From positions 1-13,373 of the forward strand of contig JAJTHJ010000006.1 in the NCBI GenBank assembly GCA_021298875.1: a stretch of 13,373 nucleotides of DNA, written 5' to 3'. A program made the position numbers and the translations under genes. This document shows positions 1-7,246 of the stretch, piece after piece; position 1 is the first letter of the stretch, and each line of letters starts with the position of its first letter. The stretch is from Burkholderiales bacterium. GTDB lineage: Bacteria > Pseudomonadota > Gammaproteobacteria > Burkholderiales > Burkholderiaceae_F. The notes below the pieces were generated by a model that did no database searches, was not told the origin of the DNA, and worked only from the letters and a program-made list of their open reading frames with translations.

Positions 1-46
1 TCCTCTTGCCCTCAAACTCCATCTCGGCAAAGCTGCGCTGATGCAT
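1..46 (-). CDS. IS5-family transposase, N-terminal fragment (runs off left edge)
   Basis: Fifteen codons are visible, reading MHQRSFAEMEFEGKR from an ATG at 46. This closely resembles the usual start of IS5-group DDE transposases, in which an M-[RH]-Q-x-[ST]-F-A-E segment is followed by a basic 'K-x-T-R-R-E' stretch that would lie just outside the window. The frame is open to the edge. No catalytic residue is visible, so activity cannot be judged. The gene points away from the toxin gene and downstream in the same direction. Confidence 0.7.
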   Translation of the reverse strand, partial: MHQRSFAEMEFEGKR

Positions 47-135
47 GATCGTTCCCGCTCGATCTGCGATGAGCGCGATTGTCGCAGCGCTACACGTCGT
101 CAGGCATGCGCGGTGGCGAATAAATCAGCACTTCC
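1..135 (-). mobile_element. IS5-family insertion sequence, partial (one end)
   Basis: Only one end of this element is in the window; the rest lies to the left. On the minus strand the element begins GGAAGTGCTGATTTATTCGC, resembling IS5-group ends that start GGAAG, and it is directly preceded by CTAA (plus-strand TTAG at 136-139). IS5-group elements duplicate a 4-bp YTAR target, so this is the expected junction. About 90 bp inside the end a transposase reading frame starts. The element interrupts the toxin gene and supplies its present stop codon. The second target copy and the other end are outside the window. The family call rests on the transposase N-terminus, the end sequence and the target together. 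Confidence 0.75.
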
Positions 136-880
136 TTAGCTCGCTGGCGTCTTTATCTGCATTCCCCGTCACCACCCACAGATCGTGCTTGCCACCCTCG
201 ACATACTTGTCGAAGTCGGGGGCACCGTTCTTGAACTCGATCGTCTTGACCGCGTCGGTTCCATCCGGCAGTGCCTTGGGCAGCTTCTTCGCCTCCGTGA
301 ACTCGAACGTCCCGTTACCGTCGGCGGGCTGCTTGCCCCCAACCCAGGAGCCGTTCGGCGCGGCGTCGGCCGGCATCTGATGTTTGCGCTTGGCCCAGGC
401 CACCTCCACCGGACAGCGCGTGCAGCCGGGCTTACCCGCCGCCTTGGCCGCCAGCATGTCGTCCTGGGCCTTGGCCAGCGCCTTGGCCCGCGCCGCCGCC
501 ACCTGCTCCAGCGTCAGCCCCGCCTGCTGCAAGGTCTCGCGGCTGGCGCGGGCCAGAGCGTCGCGGTGCTTGGCCAGCGTCTCCAGCGCCTCGGCCGCGC
601 GCGGCGCCACCTTGGCCACCTTGCCCAGCTTGGCCACGTCGCCCAGATAGGGCAGCCCCGCCCCCAGCGCCGACAGGCCCGCCCCCACAAAGTCGCCCTG
701 CACCAGCGACAAGGTCATGCCGATCAGATCGCTCGTCGGGGTCGGATCGATAAACCCCGCCACATCCGCCGCCAACTGCGCCTTCTGCACGCTGCTCAGA
801 CTGGCGGCCTCCTGCGCCAGATTCTGGGCGAAGTTCTTCGTCGCCTGCTCCTTGAGCGCGTCCTGGTAGGCGGCGCTCAC
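125..880 (-). pseudogene. Polymorphic toxin / T6SS cargo effector, C-terminus cut off by IS5-family insertion
   Basis: The reading frame gives 251 residues from a GTG at 880 that overlaps the TGA of the upstream adaptor gene (GTGA), so the two were translationally coupled. No PAAR or Rhs repeat is present. Residues about 1-110 form an alanine-rich helical region with a hydrophobic glycine-rich stretch (about 50-85, 'DLIGMTLSLVQGDFVGAGLS'), as seen in pre-toxin regions of T6SS effectors. Residues about 165-248 carry a CxxC (CTRC) and the pattern V/I-x-[FY]-x-NG-x-PDF-x-x-Y followed by a TGNADKD segment. In polymorphic toxins this pattern usually precedes an HNH/WHH nuclease core. That core is missing: native sequence ends at ...DASEL and the last residues RKC and the stop come from the IS. 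The immunity gene would lie left of the IS. The toxin class is inferred from the pattern only. Confidence 0.7.
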
Positions 881-1785
881 GATTCGCCCCGCTCGAGCCG
901 GTCGAAGAACTCCGCCCCCCACAGCCGCTCGCGCCACTCGCGCGGGCTGTCGAAGCGGTGCGCATCGAGCCAGGCCTCGGCATACGGCTCGGTGGCCAGT
1001 TCGGCCATGCGCTCGGCCGCCGGCCGCCCGGTCTGCGCCAGCACCGCGGCAATCCGCGGCTGCTTGTAAAAGCCCGGTGCGATGCTGAAGCGCAGCGTCA
1101 GAAAGGCGCGCAACGAATACACGTCGTCGATGCGCAAGGGGGCGGCCAACTCGACCGTGTCGTAGATCACCCAGCGCAGATAGCCCGTGCCGTGGATGCG
1201 AAACAGGTCGGGCCGCCGCCGGCGCAGGTGCTGCTCCAGATCGAACAGCAGCGCCGGGCGCAGGTTCAGCGTCAGCGCGTGCATCTGCGCCTCGGTCAGG
1301 CGCAGTGCGACGCTGCGCCCTTCGTCCGGCGGCGCCGCGCGCTCCAGCCAGGTCGCCTCGCCCTGGGCATCGACGACGGCAAAGCGCGCCACCGGGCCGA
1401 AGAAGCCGCCGCGCTGCTGCGGGGTCAGCACCGCTAGCAGGGGCGGCAGCACGTTGCGGTCGGCATAGCGCAGGTACAGCGGATCGCCGTCGGCGTCCCA
1501 GACGGTGTTGAACTTGCGCAGGTGCCGGTGCACTCGCTCGAACGACGGCACCGGCGACTCGGGCGGTGGCGACTCGGGCTGCACCCAGATCGCCGCGCCG
1601 CCGGTGAGCAGCGCCCGTGCGCTGGCCGCGCTGGCCTCGTCCATGCCGGCCAACTGCCCCAGGTACGGCGAGACATCCACCAACTCCTCGGCCAAATCGC
1701 CCACGAACAGGCATTCCAGGCGCTCGAAGCCAACCGAATCGAGCGCCGCTCGCCCGCGTTCGAGCGCGGCGGCATTGAGCAACAA
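877..1785 (-). CDS. DUF4123 domain protein, T6SS effector adaptor/chaperone
   Basis: DUF4123 proteins (Tap/TEC adaptors) load a T6SS effector onto VgrG and are encoded directly upstream of their cargo. This 302-residue frame matches that family: an N-terminal β-α unit (LLLNAAALERG ... GFERLECLFVGDL), an acidic 'ELVDVSPYLGQL' segment, a middle region with 'GGFFGPVARFAVVDAQG', and a C-terminal stretch rich in basic residues. Its stop overlaps the GTG of the toxin gene, which fits cargo loading. The only start in this open frame is a TTG at 1785 with no Shine-Dalgarno sequence, and it begins in the middle of the first β-strand. A better start lies upstream beyond an in-frame TAG (see 1786-1848), so the gene is probably damaged. 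No vgrG is present in the window. Confidence 0.75.
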   Translation of the reverse strand: MLLNAAALERGRAALDSVGFERLECLFVGDLAEELVDVSPYLGQLAGMDEASAASARALLTGGAAIWVQPESPPPESPVPSFERVHRHLRKFNTVWDADGDPLYLRYADRNVLPPLLAVLTPQQRGGFFGPVARFAVVDAQGEATWLERAAPPDEGRSVALRLTEAQMHALTLNLRPALLFDLEQHLRRRRPDLFRIHGTGYLRWVIYDTVELAAPLRIDDVYSLRAFLTLRFSIAPGFYKQPRIAAVLAQTGRPAAERMAELATEPYAEAWLDAHRFDSPREWRERLWGAEFFDRLERGES

Positions 1786-1848
1786 GATGGGCTTGCTCTG
1801 TGGCTGCGCCTATCGCGACTCGCGCCATACGACTTCAAAGGATGGCAT
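1786..1848 (-). pseudogene. Probable original 5' end of the DUF4123 gene, separated by an in-frame TAG
   Basis: In the same frame as the DUF4123 protein, an ATG at 1848 is preceded by GGAAAG with five bases between GGAA and the ATG, a good ribosome-binding site. It reads MPSFEVVWRESR, then TAG (1810-1812), then AQPQSKPI and on into the adaptor. With this start the protein would be 323 residues and would contain a complete first β-strand. The simplest explanation is CAG to TAG at codon 13. The alternative is that the TTG at 1785 is the real start and this upstream frame is chance. Confidence 0.55.
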
Positions 1849-1936
1849 GTGCTTTCCGTTTCTCGACCCTTCCGGAATTTACGCGGTTGCCCGTGCGGCG
1901 CGCAATCGGCGTGGACTGGGCGGCGGTTGGTGAGGC

Positions 1937-1950
1937 GGCGCCGCGGCGCC
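1937..1950. promoter_or_regulatory. 14-bp perfect palindrome in the divergent DUF4123/ketoacyl synthase gap
   Basis: GGCGCCGCGGCGCC reads the same on both strands and sits between two divergently transcribed genes (the gap is 1849-2037). The position would suit an operator, but GC-only palindromes arise easily at this base composition. No convincing -35/-10 pair is visible. The rest of the gap holds no recognisable gene. Confidence 0.2.
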
Positions 1951-2037
1951 CCGCGACTCATGGGCAGTGCGACGCGCGCGGTTGGCGGATGCGCGACAAT
2001 CGCGGCCCACTCGTATAACGACAAGCAAGGGGCCCCG

Positions 2038-3162
2038 ATGACCTACGCCGCGATCACCGGTTGGGGCAAGTGCATGCCGCCGTCGGTGCTGACCAATGCC
2101 GACCTGGCGACCTTTCTGGACACCGACGACGAGTGGATCGTCTCTCGCACTGGCATGCGCGAGCGGCGGGTTTCGCATGTCTCGGCCATCGAGATGTCGG
2201 TGGTCGCCGCCCGACGCGCGCTGGCTTGCGCCGGGTTGGATGCCGGCGATCTGGACCTCATCGTCTACGGCAGTTGCAGCAACGACGAGCAGGTACCCAA
2301 CTCCGCCTCCGGCGTACAGGTACGGCTGGGCGCAGCGCGCGCCGCGGCAATGGATGTCAACACCGCCTGCACGAGTTTTCTGTACGGCTTGTCGAGCGCG
2401 ACCGCGCTGATCCGCACCGGCGCCGTGCGCAACGCGGTGGTGATCGGGGTGGAACTGATCTTGCCCTACATGGACTGGAGCAACCGCAACGTGGCGGTGC
2501 TGTTCGGCGACGGCTGTGCCGCAGTGGTGTTGCAGGCGAGTGAGCGCGAGGAAGGGGTCGTCGCGCAGAAGCTCGGCTGCATTGCCGATGCGCGGCAGAC
2601 CTTGCGCGTGCGCGGCATGGGCTGCACCTACGCCAACCGCAACGTGATGCTCGGCGACACGCAATGGGACTTCGACGGGCAGGAGATCTTCAAGCGCGCG
2701 GTGCACGGCATGGGGCAGGCCAGCGCCGACGTGCTGGCCGCTGCCGGGGTGGCGCCCGCCGACATCGACCTCGTGGTGCCGCATCAGGCGAACTTGCGGA
2801 TCATCGAGTCGGTGGTCAAGCGCACCGGCATCCCGATGGAGCGGGTGATGCTCACCGTGCAGCGCTACGGCAACATGAGCGCGGCGACCGTGCCGGTGGC
2901 GCTGGTCGAAGCGCTGGAAGAAGGCCGTGTGCAGCCCGGCGCGCTGCTGCTGATGCCGGCCTTTGGCGCCGGGCTGACGCTGTGCTCGCACCTCGTGCGC
3001 TGGGGCGAGCGGGTGACGCCCCTTGCGACCAGCGACGCCGAATTGCCACCGCCCGACAAGACCGCGCTGGAACTCGTCAACGCGATCCGCGCGCAAAAGG
3101 TCGGCGCGCAGGAGCGTTCCGGCCCGGGGCTGATGGCGGCGCGGCTGGCGGAGACGATGTAG
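2038..3162 (+). CDS. β-ketoacyl-ACP synthase III (FabH-like)
   Basis: A 374-residue thiolase-fold condensing enzyme expected to join an acyl-CoA (or acyl-ACP) starter to malonyl-ACP in the cytoplasm. The FabH catalytic triad is clear: Cys111 in NTACTSF, His249 in VVPHQANLRI, and Asn279 in YGNMSAATVP, nearly the same spacing as E. coli C112/H244/N274. LFGDG (155-159) and the C-terminal AFGAGLT (308-314) motifs are also present. The usual domain ends near residue 323 (LVRWGE). About 50 further residues follow that standard FabH proteins lack. The ATG at 2038 follows AAGGGG at good spacing; longer in-frame readings only run antisense to the DUF4123 gene. A diiron protein gene follows after 50 bp. 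It is probably an accessory paralogue rather than the housekeeping FabH, because no fab genes surround it. Confidence 0.9.
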   Translation: MTYAAITGWGKCMPPSVLTNADLATFLDTDDEWIVSRTGMRERRVSHVSAIEMSVVAARRALACAGLDAGDLDLIVYGSCSNDEQVPNSASGVQVRLGAARAAAMDVNTACTSFLYGLSSATALIRTGAVRNAVVIGVELILPYMDWSNRNVAVLFGDGCAAVVLQASEREEGVVAQKLGCIADARQTLRVRGMGCTYANRNVMLGDTQWDFDGQEIFKRAVHGMGQASADVLAAAGVAPADIDLVVPHQANLRIIESVVKRTGIPMERVMLTVQRYGNMSAATVPVALVEALEEGRVQPGALLLMPAFGAGLTLCSHLVRWGERVTPLATSDAELPPPDKTALELVNAIRAQKVGAQERSGPGLMAARLAETM

Positions 3163-3212
3163 CGGCGCGGCCATAGAATCCTGGCCTCGCCCATCGCCTC
3201 GCGAGCGCCCTT

Positions 3213-4043
3213 GTGAGTTCGACCGCCGCGCCACTGCCCTGGCTCCTGGAGGACATCGACTTCTCCATCGCGCAGCCGCAGCGGGTGCGCGAGGACGAGG
3301 CGCTGTTCTTCCTGCTGGCCACCTCGGCGCTGGTGGAGACCGCCACCCACCATTACGCCGCCAACCTCGCCGAGCAGTACGCCGACGACGCGGAGTTGGG
3401 CGACTGGTTGCGCCACCAGTGGGCGCCGGAAGAATTGCAGCACGGGCGCGCGCTGCGCCGCTACGTGGCCACCGTGTGGCCGCAGTTCGACTGGGAGCGC
3501 GCCTGGACCGGCTTCTTTGTCGAATACTCCGCCGCCTGCTCCAAGGACGAACTCGAGGCCAACGCCGCGCTGGAGATGGCCGCCCGCTGCGTGGTCGAGA
3601 CCGGCACCTCCACCCTGTACCGCACCGTGCTCGACTACACCGACGAGCCGCTGCTGCGCGAAATCGCCCGCCGGCTGCGCGACGACGAGGTGCGCCATTA
3701 CAGCTACTTTTATGCCGCGGCCCGCCGCTACCACGCGCAGCAGAGGCCGAGCCGGTGGGCGCTGCTGCGCGCCGTCGCGCGGCGCGTGCTGGAAGCCTTC
3801 GACGACGATGGCGAGATCGCCTTCCGCCACGCCTGGGCGGGTCGCCACCCCGGACGGGCGTACGCGTCCGCCGATTACAAGCGCTTCCAGCGCGAGCTGC
3901 GTGCGCGGATCACGCCGCACACGCCGGTGGCGATGAGCGCCAGGATGCTGCTCAAGCCGCTGGCGCTGCCGGCGTGGTTGGGGCGGCCGGTGACGGCCGC
4001 ACTCGTCTTCGGCCTGCGACGCGCGGCGGGTGCGCGCGCCTGA
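3213..4043 (+). CDS. Ferritin-like diiron protein with acyl-ACP-desaturase-type motifs
   Basis: A 276-residue mostly helical protein from a GTG at 3213 with only a weak ribosome-binding site. The ligand set of a diiron four-helix bundle is complete in order: Glu42 (helix LVETATHHY), the ExxH of PEELQHG (Glu74/His77), Glu129 (VVETGTSTLY), and the ExxH of DDEVRHY (Glu159/His162). The first motif followed by G, and the DE-x-RH second motif, resemble stearoyl-ACP desaturase (EENRHG, DEKRH) more than rubrerythrin or ferritin. The C-terminal 80 residues are basic. The gene lies 50 bp after the FabH-like gene on the same strand, which suggests oxygen-dependent modification of an acyl chain. Substrate and reaction (desaturation, hydroxylation) are not determinable from the sequence. 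Confidence 0.75.
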   Translation: MSSTAAPLPWLLEDIDFSIAQPQRVREDEALFFLLATSALVETATHHYAANLAEQYADDAELGDWLRHQWAPEELQHGRALRRYVATVWPQFDWERAWTGFFVEYSAACSKDELEANAALEMAARCVVETGTSTLYRTVLDYTDEPLLREIARRLRDDEVRHYSYFYAAARRYHAQQRPSRWALLRAVARRVLEAFDDDGEIAFRHAWAGRHPGRAYASADYKRFQRELRARITPHTPVAMSARMLLKPLALPAWLGRPVTAALVFGLRRAAGARA

Positions 4044-4057
4044 TTCCGCTCCCGCGC

Positions 4058-4076
4058 AAGCGCAAGCGACGCGCTT
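4058..4076. terminator. Possible hairpin between convergent genes
   Basis: AAGCGC and GCGCTT form a perfect 6-bp stem around a 7-base loop in the 72-bp gap between two convergent genes. There is no T-run on either strand, so intrinsic termination is uncertain. Confidence 0.3.
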
Positions 4077-4115
4077 GATCCGACGATCTGGCGATGAAGC
4101 GGCGCCGCACCGCCA

Positions 4116-5054
4116 CTACAGCCCGGCCGTCAACTCCGCGATCAGCGCCACATCGGCCGCGCCGGTGGCGGGCAGGCCGTGTGCGGCCCGATACTCGCGC
4201 ACGCAGGCCATCGAAGTGCGGCCAAAGATGCCATCGGCGCGAATGTCCACACCGCGCTCGGACAGACCCAGTTGCAGCAGCCTCACGTCCAGCCCGCGCG
4301 CCAGCGGCGTTTGCAGCGCCAGCGGGCGGCTTCCGGGCGCCGGACCGGCGTAACAGCCGGGCGGTGTGCCGGTGAGGGTGGCGGCCGAGATCTCGCGCCC
4401 ACGCACCACCAGCGGCAACTCCAGCCCCCAAAAGCCCTGCTCGATCAGCCGCTCGAATGCATCCATCCGGTACACGGTGGTGCGTAAGTCGGCGCGCGGG
4501 CTGTTGGCGAGCCAGTTGCGGCGCCGGCGCACGTAGGCGGCGATCCATGCCTGCTCGCCGGCAGTGGCGGCGTTGCCGACTTCGGCGTCGGTTGCGGCGC
4601 GCAGCCGCCCCCAACTGCCGTGCACGTGGCTGTCGTAGACCACCGCCACGCCGAGCGGACTGGCAATGCCCAGCCGCGCGGCGGCGCGCTCGGCCGGCTG
4701 CCAGTAGGTCTCGTCGAAGAAGCTGTCCTGCACCTCGCGCATCACCCGGTCGGCGGCGGCGGCGCGCAGCACGTTATGCAGTTTGCCGTCGTGGTCGAGC
4801 GACAGGTCGCGCGCGGCAAAGCGCGGCAGCGCCGGCGCCAGCCGCGCCGCAAAGCGCGCGTCGGCGGTGGCGCAGTAGCGTTGCAACAGCAGATGCAGGT
4901 TGCCCGAGCCGAGCGTGGTCTGCGAGCGGCCGTAGGTCAGGTGGCCGGTGTCGCCGGGGATCAGCGTCACTTGGCCGTAGTCGCCGAGCGGCACCCCGGT
5001 TTCGAAGATGTTGACGATGGCCTGGGCAGCTTGCTTTTGCGAGGGCAGCAACAT
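4116..5054 (-). CDS. GH46-type chitosanase with C-terminal peptidoglycan-binding domain
   Basis: A 312-residue protein. Residues about 5-245 resemble glycoside hydrolase family 46 endo-chitosanases. The N-terminal signature NIFETG ... Y26 ... PGDTGHLTYGRSQTTLGSG supplies the likely acid Glu18 and base Asp35, spaced much like E22/D40 of the Streptomyces enzyme. A later VVYDSHVHGSW segment fits the fold. Residues about 250-312 (RLLQLGLSERGVDIRADG-x-FG) form a PG_binding_1-type domain, usually cell-wall or glycan binding. No Sec signal peptide is present from the ATG at 5054, which has GGAG 7 bases upstream, so export is unexplained. The gene lies 40 bp after the OPT transporter on the same strand and may share its transcript. 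Whether the substrate is chitosan or peptidoglycan is open. Confidence 0.75.
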   Translation of the reverse strand: MLLPSQKQAAQAIVNIFETGVPLGDYGQVTLIPGDTGHLTYGRSQTTLGSGNLHLLLQRYCATADARFAARLAPALPRFAARDLSLDHDGKLHNVLRAAAADRVMREVQDSFFDETYWQPAERAAARLGIASPLGVAVVYDSHVHGSWGRLRAATDAEVGNAATAGEQAWIAAYVRRRRNWLANSPRADLRTTVYRMDAFERLIEQGFWGLELPLVVRGREISAATLTGTPPGCYAGPAPGSRPLALQTPLARGLDVRLLQLGLSERGVDIRADGIFGRTSMACVREYRAAHGLPATGAADVALIAELTAGL

Positions 5055-5094
5055 GGCGGGTCTCCTGAGCGGTCGCGTTGCCCCGAACTATCGC

Positions 5095-7083
5095 TCAAAG
5101 CAGCCCGATCGCGGTGGCCGCCATGGCCAGGATCGCCTTCATGAGGGACTCGCCGGCGATCAACCCGGAGGCGATCGGCACGCTGTAGGTCTCCTCGTTC
5201 TTCGGCGCCGCCTTGTTCCAAATCCAGACGATGATGGCGCCGATACTGAACGCCAGCGCGTTGGAGAAGAACACGATCCAGCCCAGCCCCAGCCCCATGG
5301 CCGAGGGCAAAAACGGCCGCCAGCGCGGCCGCAGCTTCTCGACGATCGGCAGCAGCACGCCGAGCGCAGCGCCGATCAGCACGGCGATCTTGGCGGTCAG
5401 CGGCAGGCTGTCCAGCCCGCCCGTCAGTACGCGCGCCACCGCCACCCAGGTCTGCGTGGCGGGCAGCGGGTACTTCTCCAGTGCCTCGATGGTCGGCACC
5501 ATCAGGTACCACGCCGGCACGATCGCCAGCGTGCCGAAGAAGACCCCGGCAAACTGCGCGAGAAACTGCTGGCGCGGGTTGGCGCCCAGCAGATAGCCGC
5601 TCTTCAGATCCGTCAGCAGGTCGGCCGCGGACGATGCGCTATTGGCCGCCACCCCGGCCGACATCAGGTTATGCGTGATGCTCGCCTGCACGCCCACCGC
5701 CGCCGGCGGCGAGATCAGCGCAAAGGTCAGCTGCATCACCTTGCCCATCGCGCCGATGGGTGTCGTGTCGGTCTCGCCGGTGGCGCGGCAGGCCACCAGC
5801 GCCAGCACGGCCGACAGCGCGACCGCGATCAGCCCCGCCCACCAGGCGATGCCGAAGGCGACGAACTGGATCGCCACCAGCGCCAGCCCGATTGGCACCA
5901 GCCCCGCCACCAGCCACGACGTGGGCACTTCGATCGCCGCCATCCTGGCCTCGATGTCGTCGCCGGCGCGCGGCGCCGCGCGCCCGCGCAGCAGCGTGAA
6001 CGAGCGGCCCACCGTCTCCCATTGCAGGGCCAGCGCCGTCAGGCTGTAGAACACCATGATCGCCGTGCCGCCCCACAGCGCCCACCGCACCGGGTGGAAG
6101 AGCGCGCCGCCACCGACCGCCGGCAGGGACACCACGTAGCCCGCCGTGCCGGCACCCGCCGCGTCGAGCGACTGCAACCACGGCGCCAGCCCGAAGTAGA
6201 GCAAGGCCGAGGCTGCCAGCATCGACAGCGACACGCGCAGGCCGACGATCATCCCCGCGCCCACCAGCAACACGCTGGGCTCGAAGCCAAAGCCCACCAG
6301 CGGCTTGCCGCCCACCAGCATGAAGCCGCGCTCCGGCACTTGTTCCGGCAGGTGCACGTTAACGAGGTGGGCGCGCATCCACTCGAAGAATCGCCCCAGC
6401 GCGGCAAACTGGTCTTCCGCCGTGTTGAGCACGCCGACCACCGCGCCGACCACGAGCGAGGCCACCAGCGCATACGCCTTGCGTAGCGCCTCGGTGCCGC
6501 GGCTGTACAGGCTGCGTAACGTGGTGGCGGCGGCGATGCCGGTGGGGAAGGGCAGTTGCTCCTGGTTGATCATTTGCCGCTTGAGCGGGATCGCCAGAAA
6601 CACCCCGAGCAACCCGGTGGCAAGCGTGAAGGCCGCCACCACCGTCCACGGCTGGTGCCGGTGTTCCGGGTCGAGGATCAGCAGCGCGCCGAAGGCCACC
6701 GCGATCGTCGCTCCGGTCGAGTAGCCCGCCGCCGACGCGGTGGACTGCATGCAGTTGTTCTCCAGGATCGACATTTGCGACAGGCGCCCGCCGCTCAAGC
6801 CGCGCAGCCCGTTCCACAGCACGAAGGACATCACGCAGGCGGTGATCGCCACGCCGAAGGACCAGCCCACCTTCATCGTCGTGTACAGGTTGGAGATCGA
6901 CATCAGCATGCCGAGCGCCGCGCCCATCAGTACCGCGCGCGGCGTCAACTGCGGCATGCGGTCGCCTTGGTACTGCGTCGTGACCCAGTGGCGGTCCTTC
7001 TCTTCCGGCGACGCATCCGCCGGCAGCGGGGTGAAGACGGGCGGGACGAGGTCGGCGGGCGAGTCGGTGCTGGCGTGCGGCAT
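5095..7083 (-). CDS. OPT-family oligopeptide transporter
   Basis: A 662-residue inner-membrane protein with many hydrophobic segments, about 14-16 by eye. OPT-family features include PRAVLMGAALGMLMSISNLY in the first membrane helix, the SILENNCMQSTASAAGYSTG segment, and the LPFPTGIAAATTLRSLY motif. The family takes up small peptides or metal chelates by cation symport; the substrate here is not predictable. The ATG at 7083 is preferred: it follows AAGGA by about 10 bases, whereas the longer frame to 7167 needs a TTG and adds a proline-rich stretch. About 35 cytoplasmic residues precede the first helix. It is divergent from the SYLF gene and upstream of the chitosanase. Length is normal for bacterial members and no damage is visible. 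Confidence 0.9.
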   Translation of the reverse strand: MPHASTDSPADLVPPVFTPLPADASPEEKDRHWVTTQYQGDRMPQLTPRAVLMGAALGMLMSISNLYTTMKVGWSFGVAITACVMSFVLWNGLRGLSGGRLSQMSILENNCMQSTASAAGYSTGATIAVAFGALLILDPEHRHQPWTVVAAFTLATGLLGVFLAIPLKRQMINQEQLPFPTGIAAATTLRSLYSRGTEALRKAYALVASLVVGAVVGVLNTAEDQFAALGRFFEWMRAHLVNVHLPEQVPERGFMLVGGKPLVGFGFEPSVLLVGAGMIVGLRVSLSMLAASALLYFGLAPWLQSLDAAGAGTAGYVVSLPAVGGGALFHPVRWALWGGTAIMVFYSLTALALQWETVGRSFTLLRGRAAPRAGDDIEARMAAIEVPTSWLVAGLVPIGLALVAIQFVAFGIAWWAGLIAVALSAVLALVACRATGETDTTPIGAMGKVMQLTFALISPPAAVGVQASITHNLMSAGVAANSASSAADLLTDLKSGYLLGANPRQQFLAQFAGVFFGTLAIVPAWYLMVPTIEALEKYPLPATQTWVAVARVLTGGLDSLPLTAKIAVLIGAALGVLLPIVEKLRPRWRPFLPSAMGLGLGWIVFFSNALAFSIGAIIVWIWNKAAPKNEETYSVPIASGLIAGESLMKAILAMAATAIGLL

Positions 7084-7143
7084 GGCGGGCGAGTCCTTCG
7101 GCAGGGGCGCGGGCGCCAGCGTCGGCTGCCCGTGCCCCTGCGT

Positions 7144-7159
7144 GTTGACGTGGGTCAAC
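7144..7159. promoter_or_regulatory. Perfect inverted repeat, possible operator between OPT and SYLF genes
   Basis: GTTGAC, four bases, GTCAAC lies in the 163-bp divergent gap, 61 bp upstream of the transporter ATG and about 88 bp before the SYLF ATG. Symmetry and position suit a dimeric regulator. The left arm plus one base (TTGACG) could also be a -35 box, but no matching -10 is evident. Confidence 0.35.
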
Positions 7160-7246
7160 GGGCGCAACCGGGGGAGTAAGCTCGCGCCCCACGCGTCGGC
7201 AGATCGGCTTGCGCGAGGCCTTCATCAACTAAAGGAAATCCAGGAA

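Noticed and set aside
125..1828. One 567-residue minus-strand frame spanning toxin and adaptor region
   Set aside because: Its upstream half is arginine/alanine-rich shadow of the DUF4123 gene in another frame. The real toxin starts at the GTG that overlaps the DUF4123 stop.
1522..2037. Upstream extension of the FabH-like gene
   Set aside because: The extension runs antisense to the DUF4123 gene and has no homology. The ATG at 2038 has a good ribosome-binding site and the normal FabH N-terminus.
1879..7179. Long open frames opposite the FabH, diiron, chitosanase and OPT genes
   Set aside because: They have His/Arg/Ala-rich composition typical of antisense frames at high GC, with no domains.
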